From Actinomycetes bacterium (GTDB lineage: Bacteria; Actinomycetota; Acidimicrobiia; Acidimicrobiales; UBA8190), in contig JAJYAB010000037.1 in assembly GCA_021779775.1 (NCBI GenBank), positions 1 through 10,838 on the forward strand: a DNA stretch of 10,838 nucleotides, written 5' to 3'. Shown piece after piece: positions 1 through 4,626 of the stretch. The notes under the pieces are model-generated. The model ran no database searches and was not told where the DNA came from. It saw nothing but the letters and a program-made list of their open reading frames with translations. How positions within the stretch are numbered: position 1 is the stretch's first letter; every line of letters starts with the position of its first letter. A program made the translations under genes and the position numbers.

Positions 1-123
1 CGCGGAAGCGGGCTGCTCGCAGAAGTCCGCCTCGTGCGGCAGCGAGAACCTCTGAAACGATCGCGGCGTGATGTCGCATCCACCTCAAGAATCCCCGGGC
101 TTCATCCCTGGGGAGGATGTCAA
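1..123 (+). mobile_element. Right end of an IS200/IS605-family (tnpB-type) insertion sequence
   Basis: Only the last part of the element is in the window. Positions 86-123 carry the layout typical of the right end of tnpB elements: AAGAATCCCC, an imperfect hairpin (stem 93-99 with 107-113, one G-T pair, loop around CTTCAT), then GGGGAGGATGTCAA ending at 123. I recognise this hairpin plus AGGATGTCAA terminus from IS605/IS1341-type elements of actinobacteria and haloarchaea; this is recollection, not a database match. A short open tail that would fit the end of TnpB stops at 55. Sequence after 123 changes at once to coiled-coil coding sequence, consistent with an element/host junction at 123/124. 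The left end and any tnpA lie outside. Confidence 0.65.
2..55 (+). CDS. tnpB: C-terminal tail of a TnpB-like protein (partial)
   Basis: An open frame enters from the left edge and ends at TGA 53-55, giving the 17-residue tail AEAGCSQKSASCGSENL. TnpB is an RNA-guided nuclease of IS200/IS605 elements, and its poorly conserved tail normally ends a few tens of bases before the right-end hairpin, as here (about 38 bases before the hairpin stem). The catalytic RuvC and zinc-finger parts are outside the window, so the call rests on position relative to the right end and on tail composition only. Two other frames are also open through this short stretch. Confidence 0.4.
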   Translation, partial: AEAGCSQKSASCGSENL

Positions 124-395
124 CGCCAAGTCGCCGAGGCCGCCGCCCGGGCCGAAGCAGCAGACACCGAGGCCGAAGCAGCAGACACCGAGGCCGCGCG
201 GGCGGTCCTCTCAGCACGTGAAGCGGAGCGGGGGCCCAGGCAGCTGCGATCATCGGCCCGCAGCTCACCGCGACGCTCGACAGCGTGTCACCCATCGAGC
301 CGTGGAACTTGGCGCTCCCGACAGAGGTCACCGAGTCGATGAACGCTCTCGACTGGCTGCGCTCCACCCCGGGCCCCAGGATCGAAGACCGGTAG
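124..395 (+). pseudogene. 3' remnant of a host gene interrupted by the IS element and frameshifted
   Basis: Directly after the element end, frame 1 reads an Ala/Glu-rich coiled-coil segment (QVAEAAARAEAADTE repeated, then AARAVLSAREAER). Around 228-238 the coding-like signal moves to another frame, which continues AQAAAIIGPQLTATLDSV and ends LRSTPGPRIEDR at TAG 393-395. One extra G in the run of five G at about 229-233 would join the two into one continuous product of about 90 residues. This is either a true frameshift in a dead gene or a homopolymer sequencing error. The 5' part would lie beyond the other end of the element. I do not recognise the family; long Ala/Glu coiled coils occur in many plasmid and mobilisation proteins, but that is not evidence for one. 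Confidence 0.5.
151..192 (+). repeat. Two tandem copies of a 21-bp in-frame unit
   Basis: GCCGAAGCAGCAGACACCGAG (21 bp as written, 151-171) is repeated exactly at 172-192. In the coiled-coil frame it encodes AEAADTE twice, so the duplication is a whole number of heptads and keeps the coiled-coil register. Confidence 0.85.
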
Positions 396-416
396 CACCG
401 TCGCTGACCAGGGGGG

Positions 417-1055
417 CTAATCGTTGGTAGGGCGGCCCTGAGCCCGACCACCGCCTCGAGGTCCTCGCTGGGGTCCCGGGGCCGGGGGAGGAGGCATGGC
501 GACACGTTCAGCGGCGAGACGGGCCATGGACACCGCCTGGTCCTGCGCGGAGATGCCCGCTAGGGCCGCCAGGCGCCTCTGGAGCGCACCCAGGACGCTC
601 AGGTCCTTCTCCCGGCCAGCGGCCTCCTTGGAGCGGATCACATCGGCCAGGGAGGCAACCGGCATCTGCTGGCCCCGCACGTCGAGACGGATGGCATCAC
701 GCACGAGGTCGTCGTAACCCTCCGTACCGCTCGGCCGGAACGAGATGTCGAGCTCCCCGAGGCCACTGGTCAGGTTCCACACCGCAGCCCGGCCCAGCGA
801 GGCGCCGTCATGAGAGAACGGCAGACCCTCGGGGACACCCGCGGTGCGGATCCTGGCGCCGAGGTCCGCCAGAGCCTCCGACACCCGGGACAGGTTCTCT
901 GCCGTAGTGCTCGGGGTGAAGTCGATGTCGCGGGTCGGGCGCACCGGAGCGTCATGCAGCTCGGCCGCAAAGCCGCCGATCACCACGTAGTCGACATGGT
1001 GGCGGTTGAATGCCTCCACGATGGCCATGGGATCGAAGTTCTCGGCACCGCTCAC
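417..1055 (-). CDS. MNT-fold nucleotidyltransferase, toxin-like partner of the upstream HTH gene
   Basis: The product is 212 residues from GTG 1055. The N-terminal core shows the minimal nucleotidyltransferase pattern: VIGGFAAELHD (Gly27-Gly28), then TRDIDF (Asp43, Asp45), and a third acidic strand GELDISF (Asp103). That is the Gly-Gly...Asp-x-Asp...Asp arrangement that binds Mg-NTP in AbiEii- and MNT-type enzymes. The middle (ASLADVIRSKEAAGREKDL) is the usual helix of this actinobacterial subfamily. The C-terminal tail is Pro/Gly/Arg-rich and looks unstructured. GTG 1055 is preferred over a start at 1145 because it overlaps the HTH stop as GTGA (1052-1055), implying translational coupling, and because sequence before it is out-of-frame HTH-gene DNA. 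ATG 1028 is an alternative. By family it may transfer nucleotides to RNA or protein; the real target is unknown. Confidence 0.75.
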   Translation of the reverse strand: MSGAENFDPMAIVEAFNRHHVDYVVIGGFAAELHDAPVRPTRDIDFTPSTTAENLSRVSEALADLGARIRTAGVPEGLPFSHDGASLGRAAVWNLTSGLGELDISFRPSGTEGYDDLVRDAIRLDVRGQQMPVASLADVIRSKEAAGREKDLSVLGALQRRLAALAGISAQDQAVSMARLAAERVAMPPPPAPGPQRGPRGGGRAQGRPTND

Positions 1056-1420
1056 GCCGGACGCCGCCGCTTCGGCTTGTGGCGCTCGAAGCTGGCCAGG
1101 GTCTCCTGGGCCCGGGCCACCCGCTGGTCGTGGTAGGCCGCCCACGCTTGACGCTCAGCCTCGGGCCGGTTGGCCTCCATCTCCTGGAGCACGTCGTCAT
1201 GGTCGTCGTAGGGCTCCAGGTGCATCCGCAGCTCATAGCCCGCCGCCTTTAACAGCCGCCTCAAGGTCGGTAGCGTCGCCTGGCGTTGGCCGCGTTCGTA
1301 GGCCGAAACCATGGACCGCGGGACCCCGGCCCGCTCAGCCAGCTCGGCTTGGCTGAGGCCCGCCTTCAACCGGGCGTAGGTCAACAGCCCGGCCCCAGGC
1401 GAAGATGCTGCCTCGTTCAT
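1052..1420 (-). CDS. XRE-family HTH regulator, antitoxin-like
   Basis: The product is 122 residues from ATG 1420 (GTG 1426 in frame is an alternative). Residues about 12-66 form a Cro/C1-type HTH: YARLKAGLSQAELAERAGVP, then SMVSAYERGQRQATLPTLRRLL. The following AGYELRMHLEP is typical of the small XRE proteins found next to stand-alone nucleotidyltransferases in actinobacteria. The second half is charged and helical and ends in a Lys/Arg-rich tail. It lies directly upstream of the nucleotidyltransferase and shares four bases with it, so the two are very likely made together. The expected role is DNA binding with autoregulation and neutralisation of the partner; only the DNA-binding part is directly supported by sequence. 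Confidence 0.8.
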   Translation of the reverse strand: MNEAASSPGAGLLTYARLKAGLSQAELAERAGVPRSMVSAYERGQRQATLPTLRRLLKAAGYELRMHLEPYDDHDDVLQEMEANRPEAERQAWAAYHDQRVARAQETLASFERHKPKRRRPA

Positions 1421-1427
1421 GCACACG

Positions 1428-1433
1428 ATCGTA
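1428..1433 (-). promoter_or_regulatory. Possible -10 box (TACGAT) for a leaderless HTH transcript
   Basis: On the minus strand TACGAT is followed by seven bases and then ATG 1420. This is the spacing expected when transcription starts at the start codon, a common arrangement in actinobacteria. There is no Shine-Dalgarno sequence before this ATG, which agrees. No clear -35 box is seen. Confidence 0.35.
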
Positions 1434-1491
1434 TCCGCAATGGGGGTTGACCGGGGCGCCTACTGCGGGTTTCGCTCTTATCTTGGCCCAA

Positions 1492-1516
1492 CCAGTCCTT
1501 CCGTTAAGGAAGCTGG
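1492..1516 (-). terminator. Hairpin with 9-bp stem, terminator-like
   Basis: CCAG-TC-CTTCC, loop GTTAA, GGAAG-CTGG: nine paired bases with a two-base bulge. On the minus strand it starts about 22 bases after the TAG at 1541-1539 and lies between the leftward HTH-USP gene and the leftward HTH/nucleotidyltransferase pair. It is placed to end transcripts from the first before the second begins. The T tract after it is poor. Confidence 0.4.
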
Positions 1517-1538
1517 CACCAACCGACAAGTAGCGAGC

Positions 1539-1630
1539 CTACGAGGCGTCCTCGACCAGGGCCAGCGCCATCGGCGTCCACCACTCTCGGGCGAACCTGC
1601 CGAAGTCGAGGGCCCAGATGACATGGGGCC
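1539..1630 (-). pseudogene. Short coding-like remnant, 3' end of an unrecognised gene
   Basis: On the minus strand the frame reads HVIWALDFGRFAREWW then TPMALALVEDAS and a TAG at 1541-1539. Nearly every third codon position is G or C, the residues look protein-like, and a terminator-like hairpin follows, so this resembles the true end of a gene. Upstream the frame runs into the 13-bp repeat block and then, in the same phase, to the stop of the HTH-USP gene. The WALDF string recalls part of IS3-type transposases, but the rest does not fit, so I do not assign it. Confidence 0.3.
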
Positions 1631-1734
1631 GGATCGGGCACCCGGATCGGGCACCTGGATCGGGCACCCGGATCGGGCACCTGGATCGGGCACCCGGATC
1701 GGGCACCCGGATCGGGCACCCGGATCGGGCACAT
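1631..1734. repeat. Eight tandem copies of a 13-bp unit
   Basis: GGATCGGGCACC(C/T) starts at 1631, 1644, 1657, 1670, 1683, 1696, 1709 and 1722. Six of the eight copies end in CCC or CCT in an almost alternating order, and the last copy degenerates to GCACAT. The 13-bp period is not a multiple of three, so it cycles through all reading frames and is unlikely to be maintained as protein. Together with the hairpin at 1492-1516 and the remnant at 1539-1630, it accounts for most of the gene-free stretch 1421-1748. Confidence 0.9.
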
Positions 1735-1748
1735 TGCCCCGACCGGGA

Positions 1749-2546
1749 TCAGGCAGGGCTGGCGTGGTGGCCGACGACGACAACCGGGCAGGGCGCATGG
1801 GTGACACAATGCTCGCTGACCGACCCGAGCAGCACCCCGGTGAGCGCCCCGTGCCCGCGACTGCCGACCACGAGCAGGTCGGCGCCGGCGGCGGCGTGCA
1901 ACAGCGCAGGGGTGGGCAGACCTTCTACGACCACGGGCGATACGTCGACGTCGGGATGCTCACCGAGCACCGCAGAGATCGTCTCGTCGACGGCCCGGCG
2001 GGCGTCGGGGGCGAAGTTGTAGTCGGCAGGGGCCGTGCCGTAGGCGAGCGGCGGCACATGCCAGGCGGTCACGGCCTCCAGCCGGGCACCGGTCAGGGCC
2101 GCCTGGCGGGCTGCCCACGCCAGGGCGTTTTTCGACGCGTCGGAGCCGTCGACGCCGACAACGATACGGCCACGGCGCTCCGCTCCAGCCGGTGCCGGAG
2201 CTCCAGCCGGAACGGGTGCCGGAGCCGGAGCTCCAGCCGGGGCGGAGGCGGGGGCGACGCGGTGGTTGGTACCGCCGCGCAACGCTCCCACCGAGGTGCC
2301 GAGGGCGGTGGCAAGACGCGCCAAGGTTGCCGCAGTCGGCGTGGCATCGGCTCGGTGCTCGAGGTAGGTGATATAGCCGGGGGCGATCCCAGCTCGGCGG
2401 CTCAGCTCCCCAAGGTCGACGCCAAGGGCCGTGCGGGCCGCGGTCAGCCGGCGGCTCAGGTCACCAGGGTCGTCGTCACCGGGAGATTCTGGCGCCCTGC
2501 ATGCGTCGGCAGGAGACTGTTGCCGAGGTGAAACGAGAGTCATCAT
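1749..2546 (-). CDS. XRE-type HTH domain fused to a universal stress protein (UspA) domain
   Basis: The product is 265 residues from ATG 2546 (numbering below is from this start). Residues about 28-91 are a lambda-repressor-type HTH (RRLTAARTALGVDLGELS, then IAPGYITYLEHR, then ATLARLATALG). Residues 92-124 are an Ala/Pro linker built of degenerate GAPAPAP units. Residues 126-259 are a UspA domain: RIVVGVDGSDASKNALAWA at its start and the ATP-binding pattern G-2x-G-9x-G-S in VGSRGHGALTGVLLGSVS near the end. ATG 2546 is chosen because GAGAGAGGG sits five bases before it; a GTG at 2552 would overlap that site. USPs bind ATP and act in dormancy, hypoxia and stress survival in actinobacteria. The HTH suggests DNA binding or partner binding. 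The gene is monocistronic by context, with a strong promoter. Confidence 0.85.
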   Translation of the reverse strand: MMTLVSPRQQSPADACRAPESPGDDDPGDLSRRLTAARTALGVDLGELSRRAGIAPGYITYLEHRADATPTAATLARLATALGTSVGALRGGTNHRVAPASAPAGAPAPAPVPAGAPAPAGAERRGRIVVGVDGSDASKNALAWAARQAALTGARLEAVTAWHVPPLAYGTAPADYNFAPDARRAVDETISAVLGEHPDVDVSPVVVEGLPTPALLHAAAGADLLVVGSRGHGALTGVLLGSVSEHCVTHAPCPVVVVGHHASPA

Positions 2547-2590
2547 GCTCACCCTCTCTCATCGGTGTGATCACTAGCTCAACACCACGT

Positions 2591-2619
2591 ATTATACCCA
2601 GGTAAGGACTATACGTCAA
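2591..2619 (-). promoter_or_regulatory. Near-consensus sigma-70-type promoter for the HTH-USP gene
   Basis: On the minus strand TTGACG (2619-2614) and a perfect TATAAT (2596-2591) are separated by exactly 17 bases. Transcription would start near 2584, giving a leader of roughly 38 bases with the GAGAGAGGG ribosome site before ATG 2546. This lies in an AT-rich island inside very GC-rich DNA. Confidence 0.75.
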
Positions 2620-2635
2620 TGAGATAACTATAGTT
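2608..2635. promoter_or_regulatory. ACTATA direct repeats and a 10-bp palindrome over the -35 region
   Basis: ACTATA occurs at 2608-2613 and 2627-2632, 19 bp apart, flanking and abutting the -35 box of the leftward promoter. The second copy is part of the perfect palindrome AACTATAGTT (2626-2635). TATAGT at 2629-2634 could also be a -10 box for the rightward rrf2-like gene. A regulator bound here could control both divergent genes; the neighbouring HTH-USP and Rrf2-type proteins are the obvious candidates, which is inference. Confidence 0.35.
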
Positions 2636-2766
2636 CTGGGGTGGGCATGACCTTCTGGCGAGCGGTGGCGCTATGGTCCGCCCGCGTCGCTGCCGGGCCT
2701 CGGTAGGCTTCATATAGCAATCCAGTAGATCGTGGAGCGATCTCATAAAGGAGGGGACCTGCGGTC

Positions 2767-3762
2767 ATGGACATGACGCTGTCGAAGCGCGGCGACTACG
2801 TGATGCGCTCGGCGATCTCGCTCGCCCGAGCGTTCGACCTGGGTATGACGCGCAAGATCCGGGAGGTGGTCGCCGAGACCGAGGTTCCGAAGACGTTCGC
2901 CTCCCAGATCCTGGCGGACCTGGTGCGGGCCGGCCTGGCCAGCTCGAAGGCCGGGCGTGACGGCGGCTACCGGCTCGCCCGCCCGCCCGGCGACATCAGC
3001 GTGCTCGAGGTCATCGAGGCCGCCGAGGGCCCGCTCCACGCCGAGCGGTGCGCCCTGGGGGACGGACCGTGTCGCTGGGAGGCCGTCTGCCCCCTGCACG
3101 AGACGTGGTCGCAGGCGACAGCGGCGCTGCGCGAGCTGCTGTCGAAGACCACCCTCGCCGAGGTGACGGCGCGCGACGCGGCCATCGAGGACGGCACCTA
3201 CACGGTGCCTCCAGACGCCCACCGCTCGCACCCGGTTGTCGTCGACGTCGCCGACATGGTGCAGGTCGAGCTCGGCGCCCTCGTGCTGCATACCGCGCTC
3301 GGGCGTGTCGGCGGCGTCATCGGGGCGCTCGTGGGGGCTGCCGCCGAAGACGTGCCGGGCGGCAGCGAGGGAGCGAGGCCGCAGGCTTGGCACCGGACGA
3401 CCTGGCTCGCCGAGGCATCCCTCGTCCCCGCCGGCTCGGGAACCGCCGGCTCGGGAACCGCCGGCTCGGGAACCGCCGGCTCGGGAACCGCCGGCCCGGG
3501 AACCGCCGGCGGAGAGCCGGCGGGCTACCTGCTCGCTTGGGAGCTCGCCGGGCCGGGGCCGGGCAGCACCCTCGAGGCGAAGCTGTCGGTAGTCCCCGTC
3601 GACGGCGAGCGCAGCGAGCTGCGGGTCGAGGGGACCTGGCGCCAGGTGCCGGGTATCGGGGCCCTGCTCACCGGCCGGGAGCTCGACCTCCAAGCCCGGC
3701 GGACCCTTCGCGCCTTCCTCCGCCACCTCGCCCAGGCCCTCGAGGAGGCGCCGGCGCCCTGA
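2767..3762 (+). CDS. Rrf2-family (NsrR/IscR-like) Fe-S regulator with an extra C-terminal domain
   Basis: The product is 331 residues, about twice the usual Rrf2 length (about 150). Residues 1-145 are a full Rrf2 domain: LSKRGDYVMRSAISLA, a winged HTH (VPKTFASQILADLVRAGL, GRDGGYRLARP), and three cysteines Cys95-x6-Cys102-x5-Cys108 that in this family ligate an Fe-S cluster sensing NO, oxidants or iron. Residues about 150-330 are unlike Rrf2. They have beta-strand-like segments (GYLLAWELAG, STLEAKLSVVPVDG, SELRVEGTWRQVPG) and a final amphipathic helix (TLRAFLRHLAQALEE), which to me resembles a SRPBCC/polyketide-cyclase-like fold; this is tentative. A GSGTA repeat linker interrupts it at 223-247. 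AAGGAGGGG (2748-2756) lies 10 bases before ATG 2767; ATG 2773 is also in frame. It is divergent from the HTH-USP gene. Confidence 0.8.
   Translation: MDMTLSKRGDYVMRSAISLARAFDLGMTRKIREVVAETEVPKTFASQILADLVRAGLASSKAGRDGGYRLARPPGDISVLEVIEAAEGPLHAERCALGDGPCRWEAVCPLHETWSQATAALRELLSKTTLAEVTARDAAIEDGTYTVPPDAHRSHPVVVDVADMVQVELGALVLHTALGRVGGVIGALVGAAAEDVPGGSEGARPQAWHRTTWLAEASLVPAGSGTAGSGTAGSGTAGSGTAGPGTAGGEPAGYLLAWELAGPGPGSTLEAKLSVVPVDGERSELRVEGTWRQVPGIGALLTGRELDLQARRTLRAFLRHLAQALEEAPAP
3430..3504 (+). repeat. Five tandem copies of a 15-bp unit inside the Rrf2-like gene
   Basis: GCCGGCTCGGGAACC is repeated at 3430, 3445, 3460 and 3475, with one variant copy (GCCGGCCCGGGAACC) at 3490. The period keeps the reading frame and encodes GSGTA pentapeptides, a flexible linker whose copy number could vary between strains. 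Confidence 0.9.
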
Positions 3763-3770
3763 GCGGGCGC
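3754..3770 (+). terminator. GC hairpin overlapping the rrf2-like stop codon
   Basis: GCGCCC, loop TGAGC, GGGCGC forms a perfect 6-bp stem that includes the TGA at 3760-3762. There is no T tract, so it may be an attenuator or simply GC-rich sequence. It leaves open whether the rrf2-like gene and the gntR gene 34 bases downstream share a transcript. Confidence 0.25.
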
Positions 3771-3796
3771 GGTCGGACCCGGCGGGCGCAGGGATC

Positions 3797-4585
3797 GTGG
3801 CTGGCGTTCACAGGAACGTCACACGGGGGACACGACGCGGCAACAGTGCCTCCCTATCGTCTGCCCTCGTGGATGCCGTCCTGCATGCAGACCAGGATTC
3901 AGCTGGCCAGACCCGTAGTGACCAGGTCTATGCACTCGTCAAGACCCAGCTGCTCGTCGGCGATTTCCCGTTGAACCAGCGCCTGGGCGAAGAGCGGCTG
4001 GCCGCCGCGCTGCGCGTCTCGCGCACGCCGGTGCGCGAAGCGCTGCAGCGACTGGCGGCGGAAGGGCTGGTGGTGCGCCACCCCGAGGGCGGGTGGTGCC
4101 CGGCGACGCCGGACGTCCAGCGCATCCGCGAGCTCTACGAGGTGCGCCAGGCGTTGGAGCTGGCGGCCATGCGCCGGCCGTCGGAGCTCGGCCAGGGCCA
4201 CGACGCCTCCGTGCTCGAACCGCTGCACGACGAGTGGCGCCTCCTGGCGACGGCGGAGCCGGTCCCCGATCCCGAGTTCGTGCTCCGCGACGAGTCGTTC
4301 CACCTCCGGATGGCCGAGTCGGCGGGCAACACCACGCTCGTGGAGCTGCTGGACACGGTCAACGAGCGCATCCGGATGGTGCGCATGCAGGACTTCTTGA
4401 CGTCGGAGCGGATCACCCGCACCGTCGCCCAGCACCTCGGCATCCTCGAGGCGCTGCTCGCTGCCGACCTGCGGGGGGCGGAGCTGCGCTTCGTCCGCCA
4501 CCTTGGCGAGTCGATGGCCGTGGTGGAAGAGCGCGTCGTCCGGGCGCTGGTTCGCATGGCCTCGCGCCCGGTGGTCGGCCCGTGA
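3797..4585 (+). CDS. GntR-family regulator, FadR subfamily with FCD domain
   Basis: The product is 262 residues from GTG 3797. The winged HTH spans about 42-100 (QVYALVKTQLLVGDFPLNQR, then LAAALRVSRTPVREALQRLA, then GLVVRHPEGGW). The helical FCD ligand domain spans about 108-245, with the expected metal-binding set: Asp165 and His169 in DESFHLRMAE, His213 in QHLGILEAL and His235 in VRHLGE. FCD regulators usually bind small carboxylates or catabolic intermediates and repress the adjacent operon. The stop overlaps the start of the ABC ATPase (GTGA 4582-4585), so it is probably the first gene of the transport operon and its repressor. The start is uncertain: family members usually begin near residue 38-40. 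GTG 3869 is an alternative, preceded eight bases earlier by TATCGT, a possible leaderless -10. Confidence 0.85.
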   Translation: MAGVHRNVTRGTRRGNSASLSSALVDAVLHADQDSAGQTRSDQVYALVKTQLLVGDFPLNQRLGEERLAAALRVSRTPVREALQRLAAEGLVVRHPEGGWCPATPDVQRIRELYEVRQALELAAMRRPSELGQGHDASVLEPLHDEWRLLATAEPVPDPEFVLRDESFHLRMAESAGNTTLVELLDTVNERIRMVRMQDFLTSERITRTVAQHLGILEALLAADLRGAELRFVRHLGESMAVVEERVVRALVRMASRPVVGP

Positions 4586-4626
4586 CCAGCATGCCCGTGA
4601 CCAGCATGCCCGTGACCAGCCCGCCC
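4582..4626 (+). repeat. Three tandem 15-bp copies that multiply the ABC ATPase start codon
   Basis: GTGACCAGCATGCCC occurs at 4582 and 4597, followed by GTGACCAGCCCGCCC at 4612. Each of the first two units carries an in-frame GTG and ATG, and the third a GTG, so there are at least five in-frame start codons within 31 bases, starting with the GTG that overlaps the gntR stop. Confidence 0.9.

Larger units (their letters stand above)
1..139 (+). ncRNA. Candidate 3' end of an omega (reRNA) guide RNA with about 16 nt of guide
   Basis: In TnpB systems the guide RNA overlaps the 3' end of tnpB and the right end of the element, and the guide is the flanking host DNA just after the element. If 123 is the element end, the scaffold would finish with the hairpin at 93-113 and GATGTCAA, and the guide would begin with CGCCAAGTCGCCGAGG (124-139). 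This follows from known biology of the family. The sequence shows only the hairpin and terminus, not transcription. Confidence 0.35.

Noticed and set aside
1631..1734. CRISPR array
   Set aside because: Units are 13 bp and contiguous with no unique spacers, so this is a simple tandem repeat.
1419..2531. Plus-strand open frame of 370 codons through the 13-bp repeats
   Set aside because: It is antisense to the HTH-USP gene, which has a clear ATP-binding motif, ribosome site and promoter; its repeat-derived residues show no domain.
2647..2706. 19-codon upstream ORF before the rrf2-like gene (MTFWRAVALWSARVAAGPR)
   Set aside because: A GGGGTGGG-like site precedes it, but nothing in composition or conservation supports translation; chance is likely at this length.
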